Shown: positions 1 to 5,693, counted from the first letter of the stretch. The stretch: DNA of 11,944 nt from Prevotellaceae bacterium (GCA_031290375.1 JAITNR010000067.1:1-11944), one strand, 5' to 3'. The notes: generated from the sequence alone by a model not told the origin. Made by a program: numbers and translations.

Positions 1-194
1 CCGCTACTATTGAGCGTTAACTCTATTATTTTTTCTTTTGTTCCGGCTTGCCACGCTTTGTAGCGGTATTCTAAACGAAAATGTTTTTTGCAACTGTTGC
101 ATTGCCATTTTTGTGTTCCCTTGCCTGATTTTCCTTGCTTAATCAAATCATTGCTTTTACAATGAGGACACTGAATTTCTGTTGTGTGTAACAT
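1..194 (-). CDS. IS1-family transposase, N-terminal part (InsA-like), runs off the left edge
   Basis: This would be the DNA-binding N-terminal part of an IS1-family transposase. From the ATG at 192-194 about 64 residues are visible. They contain two CxxC pairs (C9/C12 and C32/C35) that form a zinc ribbon, followed by a segment resembling the InsA region after the zinc finger (Y.A.Q.GT..KII...LN). In classical IS1 the frame continues through a programmed frameshift into InsB, which carries the catalytic domain. Many Bacteroidetes relatives encode a single frame, and which applies here cannot be seen. A Bacteroidetes-like -7 element lies 20 bases upstream at 214-221, inside the IS. No frame disruption is visible in this part. 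Confidence 0.8.
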   Translation of the reverse strand, partial: MLHTTEIQCPHCKSNDLIKQGKSGKGTQKWQCNSCKKHFRLEYRYKAWQAGTKEKIIELTLNSS

Positions 195-213
195 TTATTT
201 ATGTTTTTGAATG

Positions 214-221
214 CAAAGATA
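214..221 (-). promoter_or_regulatory. -7 promoter element (TATCTTTG) of the IS1 transposase
   Basis: The minus strand reads TATCTTTG, a match to the Bacteroidetes -7 consensus TAnnTTTG, 20 bases upstream of the transposase ATG. No convincing -33 TTTG is seen at the expected distance. It lies inside the element, so it would travel with the IS. Confidence 0.55.
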
Positions 222-229
222 CAAAATAA

Positions 230-252
230 CACTGATAATTTAAGACACTACC
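230..252 (-). repeat. Terminal inverted repeat of the IS1-family element
   Basis: Read on the minus strand this 23-bp segment starts GGTAGTGTC and ends ATCAGTG. Length, GGT start and partial base agreement fit the IS1 terminal repeat. Its partner at the other end is outside the window, so it is assigned by resemblance and by its position beside the transposase gene. Confidence 0.6.
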
Positions 253-402
253 TCTATTTCAATAGGAGAATATGGCGTTGTGTATCACGGAAAAGATGAT
301 GATATTGAAGTGATTTATTCTGGAACAATTACTTATATTTTCAAGTACAACAAAAGAAAATTAAAATACGAGTTCAAAGAGAAACGAGAATTTGCTTTAT
401 AA
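253..402 (+). pseudogene. C-terminal remnant of an unidentified protein, cut by the IS1 end
   Basis: An open frame of 49 codons runs from the IS boundary to a TAA at 400-402. It has no start codon, and the same frame meets a stop at 241-243 inside the IS, so it can only be the tail of a longer gene that was interrupted. The peptide begins SISIGEYGVVYHGKDDD and ends in a lysine-rich segment (KYNKRKLKYEFKEKREFAL). It is rich in beta-prone and charged residues. I do not recognise the family. The 5' part, if it survives, should lie beyond the far end of the IS to the left. Confidence 0.6.
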
Positions 403-483
403 TCTCCATATTTGGCACAGTTGAGGCATAGCCATAACTTGTACCTCGTAAGATTGATAAATATGAATAGAAAAATTGTTATC

Positions 484-511
484 ATTGTTCATTATTCACT
501 ATTCATTGTTC
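484..511 (+). repeat. Imperfect 7-bp tandem repeat (ATTRTTC, four units)
   Basis: Four consecutive heptamers read ATTGTTC, ATTATTC, ACTATTC, ATTGTTC. The tract sits just upstream of the map promoter. Related 7-bp tracts occur at 2675-2695 and 11518-11538. Apart from this tract and the promoter, I see no gene or clear structure in 403-579. Confidence 0.7.
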
Positions 512-519
512 TATTACAG

Positions 520-549
520 TTGTTATTTCAAAAAAATCTATTAACTTTG
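520..549 (+). promoter_or_regulatory. Promoter of map (TTG, 19 bp, TAACTTTG)
   Basis: A -7 element TAACTTTG (542-549) has a TTG at 520-522, giving a 19-bp spacer as expected for the Bacteroidetes primary sigma factor. Transcription would start near 555, leaving a leader of about 25 nt before the map ATG at 580. This placement is also why the start codon of map is set at 580 and not further upstream. Confidence 0.6.
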
Positions 550-579
550 CATCGGAAAAAGTTACTCGTAACTAAGAAA

Positions 580-1356
580 ATGATTTATTTAAAAACAGAA
601 GAAGAAATAGAATTAATCCGTCAAAGTTGCCTTATGGTTAGTAAAACTTTGGCGATGTTGGCGCCGCTTGTTCAGCCGGACGTTTCAACCGCTTGTTTGG
701 ACAGGATTGCCGAAGAATTTATAAGGGATAACGGCGGAATCCCCTCCTGCAAAGGCTATGAAGGTTATCCTAATGCGACCTGTATGTCGCTGAACGACAC
801 TGTTGTTCACGGTATTCCCTCTGAAAAAACAATTTTGCAAAATGGCGATGTGCTCTCTATTGATATGGACGTTATGATGAACGGCTTCAATGGCGATTCT
901 GCCTACACCTTTTGCGTAGGTGAAGTTTCCGACAGGGTCAAACATCTTTTGAAAACGACCAAAGAGGCTCTCTATGTTGGCATAGAACAGGCTTGCGCGG
1001 GTAATAGGGTCGGGGATATTTCATATTCGATTCAAACTTATTGCGAAAATGAGAATTTTTCGGTCGTCAGGGATATGGTAGGGCACGGACTTGGACGTGG
1101 GATGCACGAAGATCCACAAGTGCCAAACAACGGCAAACGCGGCTACGGACCGATGTTGAAATCGGGTATGGTAATCTGCATCGAACCAATGATAAATCTG
1201 GGCAAATACCCTATTTTTATCGAAGCGGACGGCTGGACCGCACGAACAAAAGACCACACTGTTTCAGCTCATTACGAACATGCCGTTGCAATACGCAAGG
1301 GTAAAGCAGATATACTTTCAGACTTCAGAATTATTGAAGAAGCATTGAAAAAATAA
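580..1356 (+). CDS. map: Methionine aminopeptidase, type I
   Basis: This cytosolic metalloprotease removes the initiator methionine from nascent proteins whose second residue is small. The 258-residue protein has the length of the short bacterial type I enzymes. All five metal ligands are present at positions two lower than in the E. coli enzyme: D95, D106, H169, E202 and E233. The substrate-contacting H77 in TVVHGIPS is also present. Family signatures include GHGLGRGMHEDPQV, ICIEPM and the C-terminal SAHYEHAVAI. The frame stays open upstream to 412, but that extension covers the promoter and a simple repeat and has no family counterpart, so the ATG at 580 is chosen. In most bacteria map-infA lies inside the ribosomal protein cluster after secY; here an IS remnant is upstream. 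Confidence 0.95.
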   Translation: MIYLKTEEEIELIRQSCLMVSKTLAMLAPLVQPDVSTACLDRIAEEFIRDNGGIPSCKGYEGYPNATCMSLNDTVVHGIPSEKTILQNGDVLSIDMDVMMNGFNGDSAYTFCVGEVSDRVKHLLKTTKEALYVGIEQACAGNRVGDISYSIQTYCENENFSVVRDMVGHGLGRGMHEDPQVPNNGKRGYGPMLKSGMVICIEPMINLGKYPIFIEADGWTARTKDHTVSAHYEHAVAIRKGKADILSDFRIIEEALKK

Positions 1357-1382
1357 CAACGAACAGTGAAAGACTGTTGTTG
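1357..1382 (+). other. Hairpin just after the map stop codon
   Basis: CAAC-g-AACAGT (1357-1367) can pair with ACTGTTGTTG (1373-1382) around a 5-nt GAAAG loop, giving a 10-bp stem with one bulged G. It begins directly after the map stop. No T-run follows, so it is not a classical intrinsic terminator. It may act as a 3' end stabiliser or processing site. Confidence 0.4.
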
Positions 1383-1475
1383 AACAAGTTGAAATGCAAC
1401 TCCGAACCACAAAACATTAACATTCAAACTAAACCTGTCTAAAACTCATAACATAAACTAAATTGTAAATATTTT

Positions 1476-1694
1476 ATGGCAAAACAAGACTCAATAGAAA
1501 TTGACGGAACAATATTAGAGGCACTTTCCAACGCCATGTTCAGGGTAAAACTGCACAACGGGCACGAAATTATTGCTCATATTTCGGGCAAAATGCGTAT
1601 GCACTATATTCGTATCCTTCCGGGCGACCGCGTAAAAGTGGAAATGTCGCCCTACGACCTGTCAAAAGGAAGGATTTCGTTCAGATACAAATAG
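1476..1694 (+). CDS. infA: Translation initiation factor IF-1
   Basis: IF-1 binds the A site of the 30S subunit and assists IF-2 and IF-3 during initiation. The 72-residue product has the standard length and the whole-length OB-fold pattern: an N-terminal MAKQDSIEIDGTI, the core NAMFRVKLHNGHEIIAHISGKMR, then RILPGDRVKVEMSPYDLSKGRISFRYK. The start is unambiguous. It lies 119 bp after map, further than usual for the tightly packed ribosomal cluster. The gap carries a hairpin but no clear TAnnTTTG element. rpmJ and rpsM, the usual next genes, are absent; lipA follows after 22 bp and may be read from the same transcript. Confidence 0.97.
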   Translation: MAKQDSIEIDGTILEALSNAMFRVKLHNGHEIIAHISGKMRMHYIRILPGDRVKVEMSPYDLSKGRISFRYK

Positions 1695-1716
1695 GTTATG
1701 GATATTAGGTAGTAAC

Positions 1717-2601
1717 ATGAATTACAATGAATTTGATTCACGATTACAAACTATGAATATCAAACGCAAACCCGATTGGCTAAAAATTGATTTTAGGAGC
1801 GACAACAACTATTCAATTGTAAGTAAATCGCTAAAACACAACTGTCTGAATACCATTTGTGTAAGCGGGCGTTGTCCCAATCTTGCTGAATGTTGGAGCA
1901 GAGGCACGGCTACCTTTATGATTTTGGGAGACGTTTGTACTCGTTCCTGCGGGTTTTGCAACACCAAAACAGGCAAGCCATTGTTGCCAAACACCGAAGA
2001 ACCTCAAAAACTTGCCGATTCTATTAAAGAACTAAACCTCAAACACATAGTACTTACTTCCGTTACCAGAGACGATTTGCATGACGGCGGGGCAGGGCAT
2101 TGGGCAAAGTGCATTTTAAAGATAAAAGAACACAATCCACAGTCGAAAATTGAAGTATTAATACCTGATTTTAAGGGAGATACCAATTTAATTGACATCA
2201 TAATAGCCGCACAGCCTGATATTATTTCTCACAATATCGAAACAGTAAGACGGCTAACCCCAAAAGTGCGCTCTGCATCAAAGTTTGACACAAGTCTAAG
2301 CGTTTTAAGGCATATTTCAAACCGAAATATTACAGCCAAAAGCGGCTTGATGCTTGGTCTTGGCGAAACAGAGCAGGAAATTCTCGACACTATGGACACA
2401 TTACTCATAAATGGCTGTAAAATTATCACTGTCGGGCAATATCTGCAACCCACCAAAAAACACCTCGAAGTCGAACAGTATGTTACCCCCGAAAAGTTCG
2501 CCGAATACAAGGAGATTGCCCTAAACAAAGGCTTTAAGTTTGTGGAAAGTGCCCCTCTGGTGCGTTCCTCATATCACGCAGAGAGGCACGTAGTGGTGTG
2601 A
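1717..2601 (+). CDS. lipA: Lipoyl synthase (radical SAM)
   Basis: LipA inserts two sulfur atoms at C6 and C8 of protein-bound octanoyl groups to make the lipoyl cofactor of the 2-oxoacid dehydrogenases and the glycine cleavage system. Both iron-sulfur sites are visible in the 294 residues. The auxiliary cluster motif is C48-x4-C53-x5-C59 (ending PNLAECW). The radical SAM motif is C74-x3-C78-x2-C81 in DVCTRSCGFC. The C-terminal RSSYHAER carries the serine that ligates the auxiliary cluster. DLHDGGAGHW is also typical. The alternative ATG at 1753 (MNIKRKPDWLKI) matches the usual beginning of Bacteroidetes LipA, so the first 12 residues may not be translated. The ATG at 1717 has an AGGTAG stretch a few bases upstream. 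No lipB is in the window. Confidence 0.96.
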   Translation: MNYNEFDSRLQTMNIKRKPDWLKIDFRSDNNYSIVSKSLKHNCLNTICVSGRCPNLAECWSRGTATFMILGDVCTRSCGFCNTKTGKPLLPNTEEPQKLADSIKELNLKHIVLTSVTRDDLHDGGAGHWAKCILKIKEHNPQSKIEVLIPDFKGDTNLIDIIIAAQPDIISHNIETVRRLTPKVRSASKFDTSLSVLRHISNRNITAKSGLMLGLGETEQEILDTMDTLLINGCKIITVGQYLQPTKKHLEVEQYVTPEKFAEYKEIALNKGFKFVESAPLVRSSYHAERHVVV

Positions 2602-2674
2602 CGGCTCGCTAAAATTGTTTATGTCCGGCACAAAGTTATACCAAAATGAAATGAAATAAGTCAGCAGAGAACGC

Positions 2675-2695
2675 ATTCATTATTCATTATTCATT
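2675..2695 (+). repeat. Perfect 3 x 7-bp tandem repeat (ATTCATT)
   Basis: Three identical ATTCATT units run without interruption. The tract is kin to the imperfect ones at 484-511 and 11518-11538, all intergenic. Confidence 0.75.
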
Positions 2696-2712
2696 GCTCA
2701 GTTATTTCTTTT

Positions 2713-2740
2713 CGTCATTGCGAGCGGAGCGAAGCAATCC
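2713..2740 (+). repeat. Dispersed repeat, copy 1 (CGTCATTGCGAG...GAAGCAATCC)
   Basis: This begins CGTCATTGCGAG and ends GCGAAGCAATCC. It is the first of two near-identical direct copies; the second, at 2802-2827, is two bases shorter in the centre. Its CGTCATTGCG start (2713-2722) is also perfectly inverted at 2774-2783, so the intervening DNA can fold back. Repeats of this appearance occur dispersed in several bacterial genomes; I give no formal family name. Confidence 0.7.
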
Positions 2741-2758
2741 ACAGTTCCTCAATTGGGG

Positions 2759-2779
2759 ATTGCGGGTCAAGCCCGCAAT
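2759..2779 (+). repeat. Hairpin ATTGCGGG-TCAAG-CCCGCAAT
   Basis: A perfect 8-bp stem with a 5-nt loop, lying between the two direct repeat copies. The same TTGCGGG/CCCGCAA core recurs at 4203-4222 and in shorter form at 2891-2907. Without a T-run it is more likely part of the repeat family than a dedicated terminator, although it could slow convergent transcription from lipA and recF. Confidence 0.65.
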
Positions 2780-2801
2780 GACGCGAAGTCCAAGCACAAT
2801 G

Positions 2802-2827
2802 CGTCATTGCGAGGAACGAAGCAATCC
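2802..2827 (+). repeat. Dispersed repeat, copy 2 (CGTCATTGCGAG...GAAGCAATCC)
   Basis: This starts CGTCATTGCGAGGAACG and ends AAGCAATCC, in the same orientation as the copy at 2713-2740, 61 bp after that copy ends. The centre differs (GGAAC against CGGAGC). Confidence 0.7.
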
Positions 2828-2890
2828 AGTAATTAAAAACGTTACAGGTTATACCAAAGTGATATTAAAAATGGACTGTATAAAATGAGG

Positions 2891-2907
2891 TTGCGGGTCT
2901 TCCGCAA
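2891..2907 (+). repeat. Hairpin TTGCGG-GTCTT-CCGCAA
   Basis: A 6-bp perfect stem with a 5-nt loop followed by TGATG. It looks like a shortened relative of the hairpin at 2759-2779. Confidence 0.55.
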
Positions 2908-2959
2908 TGATGCAAATAACTTTGTGTAACAGACTTATTTTATTCCATTTTGGTATACC

Positions 2960-4066
2960 TCAACCCATTAAATTTTCCTTTACTTCACCATCTATCAGTT
3001 CAAAAAATTTAAAATGTCCGTTCGATTTTGTTAAAACATTATTCAAATGAATACTGTTGGTGTCGGTTATAAAAATTTGCCCAAAATCATCACTCAAAAT
3101 GAGATTAATAATTTTTGTAACTCTGTCTGTATCAAGTTTATCAAACAAATCATCGAGCAGCAAAATCGGGATTTTGTGACTGACTTTTTTCAGAAAAACA
3201 AATTGAGCCAATTTCATTGCCACGAGAAAACTCTTGTTTTGCCCTTGCGAGCCATTGCGTTTGAGCGGAAAACCGTTCAAAGTCATCTGCAAATCGTCCT
3301 TGTGAGTGCCGTGCGTGGTATAACCCAAAATTTTGTCGCGTTCCCTTGTTTTGATAAATTGATTTTGCAGACTGTCATCTTGCTGTAAATGAGAAGTGTA
3401 AGCTAAATCAACCACTTCCTGTTCGGAGGCAATTTTAATGTAAAAATCCTTGAAAACAGGTATAAAATTTTCCAAAAATTGACTTCTGCTTTTGAAAATC
3501 GGCTCGGCAACGGCACACATTTTTTCCTCCAAAACCTCCAAAATAGTTGTGTCAATGCTTTCAAGCGTTTTCAAAAGGGCATTTCTATTTTGCAACGCAG
3601 AGTTATAAACAACCAGATTATCAAGATATTGCCTGTCATATTGCGAAATTACAATATCCATAAAACGCCGCCGCTCGTCGCTACCATACTCAATAAGCGA
3701 CAAATCGGCAGGAGACACCAGCACCAACGGGATAAAACCGATGTGTTCAACCAATCGCTCATACTCCTTTTTGTTGCGGCTAAATTGCTTTTTCCGCCTG
3801 TGTTTCACAGCACATGATACCAACTCCTCTCTGTCGCCATCAAGGTATTTGCCCTGAAGCATAAAAAATTCGGCATCGTATTTGATTATTTGATTGTCAA
3901 TAACATTGATATGGCTTTTGCAAAACGAAAGATAATAGACCGCATCCAGCAGATTGGTTTTTCCCATACCGTTCCTGCCCAAAAAGCAGTTTATCTTTGG
4001 AGAGAACTCCAAGTCGCATTCAACGATATTTCGGTAGTTCAATAATGTTAAGTGATTGAGATACAA
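2960..4066 (-). CDS. recF: DNA replication/repair protein RecF
   Basis: RecF is an SMC-like ATPase that, with RecO and RecR, loads RecA at single-strand gaps and double/single-strand junctions. The 368 residues match the family length. In order they show Walker A GRNGMGKT (30-37), the THGTHKDDL segment (251-259), the ABC-type signature GSQGQNKSF (272-280) and Walker B ILLLDD followed by LFDKLD (301-312). The start is unusual: the codon at 4064-4066 is TTG, an in-frame TAA lies eight codons upstream, and the first in-frame ATG is at the Met of the Walker A motif, so an ATG start would destroy the protein. The TTG gives MYLNHLTLLNYRNI, which fits RecF N-termini. The stop codon abuts the repeat cluster. 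The gene is not next to dnaA/dnaN as in many bacteria. Confidence 0.95.
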   Translation of the reverse strand: MYLNHLTLLNYRNIVECDLEFSPKINCFLGRNGMGKTNLLDAVYYLSFCKSHINVIDNQIIKYDAEFFMLQGKYLDGDREELVSCAVKHRRKKQFSRNKKEYERLVEHIGFIPLVLVSPADLSLIEYGSDERRRFMDIVISQYDRQYLDNLVVYNSALQNRNALLKTLESIDTTILEVLEEKMCAVAEPIFKSRSQFLENFIPVFKDFYIKIASEQEVVDLAYTSHLQQDDSLQNQFIKTRERDKILGYTTHGTHKDDLQMTLNGFPLKRNGSQGQNKSFLVAMKLAQFVFLKKVSHKIPILLLDDLFDKLDTDRVTKIINLILSDDFGQIFITDTNSIHLNNVLTKSNGHFKFFELIDGEVKENLMG

Positions 4067-4094
4067 CGCTTTTAAAATTATTTCAAATTATGTT

Positions 4095-4102
4095 CAAATT
4101 TA
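4095..4102 (-). promoter_or_regulatory. Candidate -7 element (TAAATTTG) of recF
   Basis: The minus strand reads TAAATTTG, matching TAnnTTTG, 28 bases upstream of the recF TTG start. A T-rich run near 4117-4124 could serve as a weak -33 region. It would overlap the space used by the opposing promoter at 4128-4135. Confidence 0.4.
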
Positions 4103-4127
4103 CAACTTTTTTCTGACAAAAAATATT

Positions 4128-4135
4128 TATCTTTG
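4128..4135 (+). promoter_or_regulatory. -7 promoter element (TATCTTTG) facing xerD
   Basis: TATCTTTG matches the Bacteroidetes -7 consensus. The transcript would begin near 4142, about 170 nt before the xerD ATG, placing the palindromic element 4152-4281 in the leader. The -33 region is only a T-rich run around 4107-4112. Confidence 0.55.
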
Positions 4136-4151
4136 TCAAAATAAAAATAAA

Positions 4152-4281
4152 ATGAATATCGTATCTGATACCCAAATCACTTCCAAATACCTGTCATTGC
4201 GGTTGCGGGTCGTAGCCCGCAATGACAGACCTGCAATGACGGCACTTTTGTTGCTTTTTAGGTTAAATATACGATATTCAT
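4152..4281 (+). repeat. Nested palindromic element in the xerD leader
   Basis: The outer arms are perfect 13-bp inverted repeats, ATGAATATCGTAT (4152-4164) and its complement (4269-4281). Inside, CTGTCATTGCGG (4191-4202) pairs perfectly over 12 bp with 4217-4228. An alternative, mutually exclusive inner stem is TTGCGGG/CCCGCAA (4203-4209 with 4216-4222). A further GCAATGAC copy sits at 4233-4240. The inner part is related to the repeats in the lipA/recF gap. It could be a short mobile repeat, or a folded leader RNA of the recombinase transcript. A 43-codon frame starting at 4152 exists but looks incidental. Confidence 0.6.
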
Positions 4282-4314
4282 AAAATAAATAAACGTTACC
4301 AATAAACACAAAAA

Positions 4315-5226
4315 ATGTCTGCTATACCCAAATCAGTAAAAAACAGATATTTAATGTTTTTGCAACTCGAAAAAGGAGCCGCAGACAACACTGTTGAGGC
4401 ATATACGCATGATTTTGTTGCTTTGCAAAACTATTTGGAAGACAAAAGCATTGATTATAAAAATGTTACGCTTGACAATTTACTCTCTTTTTTGATTGAA
4501 ATTGCCGATTTGGGCATAAGCGAACGTTCGAGAGCGAGAATAATTTCTGGCATAAAGTCGTTTTTTAAGTTTTGCGTTCTGGACAGACTTATCGAAAACA
4601 ACCCTGCCGAACTACTCGAACTGCCAACCCTGCCCCAATATCTACCCAACGTACTTTCACTTGAAGAAATAGAAAAAATGATTGCAATGATTGATCTTTC
4701 AAAGTGGGAAGGACATCGCAACGTTGCCATAATAGAAACTCTTTATGGCTCAGGTGTACGTGTGTCTGAACTGATAAATATCAAGTTGTCGGGCATTCAT
4801 TTTGACGAACGGTATATGAAAATCACAGGCAAAGGCAACAAGCAACGCCTTGTGCCGCTTTCCGAACACACCATAAAAGCGATAAGTTTTTGGCTTAAAG
4901 ATAGAAATTTGATGACTGTCAAACATGGGCATGAAGATTTTTTGTTTCTAAACCGCAGAGGTTCGCAACTGACTCGTGCTATGATTTTTGAAGTCATAAA
5001 ACGGGCAGCCAAAAATGCCGCAATAGATAAAAAAATCAGCCCGCACACTTTCAGGCACTCTTTTGCCACGCATCTGTTTGAAGGTGGTGCCAATTTGCGC
5101 GCAATTCAGCAACTACTTGGACATTCGAGCATCACCACAACCGAAATCTATACCCATACAGGCATTCAGTTTATAAAAGAAGCCATTTTAAGTTATCACC
5201 CAAGAAACAGCAAATCACTCACTTAA
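4315..5226 (+). CDS. xerD: Site-specific tyrosine recombinase, XerC/XerD type
   Basis: Xer recombinases act at the dif site to resolve chromosome dimers into monomers. The 303-residue protein has the N-terminal SAM-like core-binding domain (about 5-95) and the C-terminal catalytic domain. All catalytic residues are visible: R149 in GSGVRVSE, K173 in TGKGNKQR, H244 and R247 in SPHTFRHSFATH, H270 in LLGHSSI and the nucleophile Y279 in TEIYTH. The ending shortly after the tyrosine and the absence of extra domains argue for a housekeeping Xer enzyme and not a phage or integron integrase. I favour XerD over XerC but the split is not certain from sequence alone. The last 12 bp overlap the tail of the convergent membrane-protein gene. 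The leader holds a palindromic element. Confidence 0.9.
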   Translation: MSAIPKSVKNRYLMFLQLEKGAADNTVEAYTHDFVALQNYLEDKSIDYKNVTLDNLLSFLIEIADLGISERSRARIISGIKSFFKFCVLDRLIENNPAELLELPTLPQYLPNVLSLEEIEKMIAMIDLSKWEGHRNVAIIETLYGSGVRVSELINIKLSGIHFDERYMKITGKGNKQRLVPLSEHTIKAISFWLKDRNLMTVKHGHEDFLFLNRRGSQLTRAMIFEVIKRAAKNAAIDKKISPHTFRHSFATHLFEGGANLRAIQQLLGHSSITTTEIYTHTGIQFIKEAILSYHPRNSKSLT

Positions 5227-5664
5227 AGTTTCTTTTAATAGCGGGACCAAATCGTTCTCTACGCGTGTTTTGGTAGGAAAACAGAATAACATGGCAATCA
5301 CTGCTATGCCTGCTGCATAAAGCAAATCGGTGGCGTCCAAGAAAAAGTATCCAAGAGTTGATACAAGCAGTGAGGCGGAAATCAGAGCAATGCGCATAAT
5401 AGAGGCACTTTGATAGGAAGACAATTGCAAATTTTCGTCCTCGATTTCTGCAATCTTTTTTACTCTTTTGCTAAACCATTTTAACGCTAATGGTATAATA
5501 ATCAGCATAAAAAGCAGTATCGCTGATTTTATTGCAATAACAGCATTTTGATTGGTAATAATAATGTCGTTTTTAAACGAAAAATAACTTGTAACAGTTG
5601 TTAATATAGCTACAGCACAAATGCTTAAGAAAAACAGTTTTAATTTCTTTATTAATTTATCCAT
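5215..5664 (-). CDS. Predicted four-helix inner-membrane protein, function unknown
   Basis: I do not recognise the family. The 149 residues begin with a basic stretch (MDKLIKKLKL) and show four hydrophobic segments at about 9-29, 41-63, 89-109 and 111-130. A charged loop (about 65-82, KRVKKIAEIEDENLQ) separates the two pairs. With an even number of helices and a basic N-terminus, both ends are likely cytoplasmic. No catalytic motif or lipobox is visible. The gene is last of three leftward genes after pssA and recR, separated from recR by 38 bp with a possible promoter of its own. Its tail overlaps xerD by 12 bp head-on. That it is a real gene is supported by the consistent membrane pattern, the ATG start and the operon position. 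Confidence 0.75.
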   Translation of the reverse strand: MDKLIKKLKLFFLSICAVAILTTVTSYFSFKNDIIITNQNAVIAIKSAILLFMLIIIPLALKWFSKRVKKIAEIEDENLQLSSYQSASIMRIALISASLLVSTLGYFFLDATDLLYAAGIAVIAMLFCFPTKTRVENDLVPLLKETLSE

Positions 5665-5693
5665 AATGTTTTAATTTTAAATGTCAAATTCCG

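Larger units (their letters stand above)
1..252 (-). mobile_element. IS1-family insertion sequence, partial (one end)
   Basis: This is one terminus of an insertion sequence that continues past the left edge. Two observations define it. The minus-strand reading frame at 1-194 resembles the N-terminal zinc-ribbon part of IS1-family transposases. Just upstream of it, at 230-252, is a sequence that reads GGTAGTGTC on the minus strand and resembles the 23-bp IS1 terminal repeat, which begins GGT and carries an AA.TTA block. The boundary at 252 is supported because a plus-strand open frame starts immediately outside and has no start codon. IS1 family members normally duplicate 8-9 bp of target, so the bases from 253 may be one copy. 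The other end lies outside the window, so neither duplication nor completeness can be tested. Confidence 0.75.
2635..2959. repeat. MITE-like repeat cluster bounded by 30-bp inverted repeats
   Basis: The left arm 2635-2664 (starting GTTATACCAAAATG) and the right arm 2930-2959 (reverse complement starting GGTATACCAAAATG) agree at 26 of 30 positions. The right arm ends directly beside the recF stop codon. A third partial copy, in direct orientation to the left arm (GTTATACCAAA), lies at 2848-2858. Inside are a perfect triple 7-bp repeat, two copies of a CGTCATTGCGAG...GAAGCAATCC repeat and two G/C-rich hairpins. No credible gene is present. Together with 2602-2634, where I see nothing, this accounts for the whole lipA/recF gap. 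The size and inverted arms suggest a non-autonomous mobile element or a nest of inserted repeats; no target duplication is evident. Confidence 0.6.

Noticed and set aside
412..579. N-terminal extension of the map frame by 56 codons
   Set aside because: It covers the promoter and a heptamer repeat, has no family counterpart, and the ATG at 580 aligns the active-site numbering with the E. coli enzyme.
1357..1382. Intrinsic terminator after map
   Set aside because: The stem is adequate but no T-run follows, so it is listed only as a hairpin.
2713..2827. Two direct repeats considered as a minimal CRISPR
   Set aside because: Only two unequal copies, separated by 61 bp that contain an inverted repeat of the unit; no cas genes or further units.
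2694..2888. Plus-strand open frame of 64 codons in the lipA/recF gap
   Set aside because: It is made of the repeat units and hairpins; the peptide follows the repeat sequence and shows no protein-like pattern.
3047..3817. Two plus-strand frames of 112-113 codons
   Set aside because: They are antisense shadows of recF, which has all its ATPase motifs on the minus strand.
4056..4283. Plus-strand open frame upstream of xerD, including a 43-codon version from the ATG at 4152
   Set aside because: It runs through the palindromic element; the peptide mirrors the repeat, and the longer version starts inside recF upstream of the promoter.
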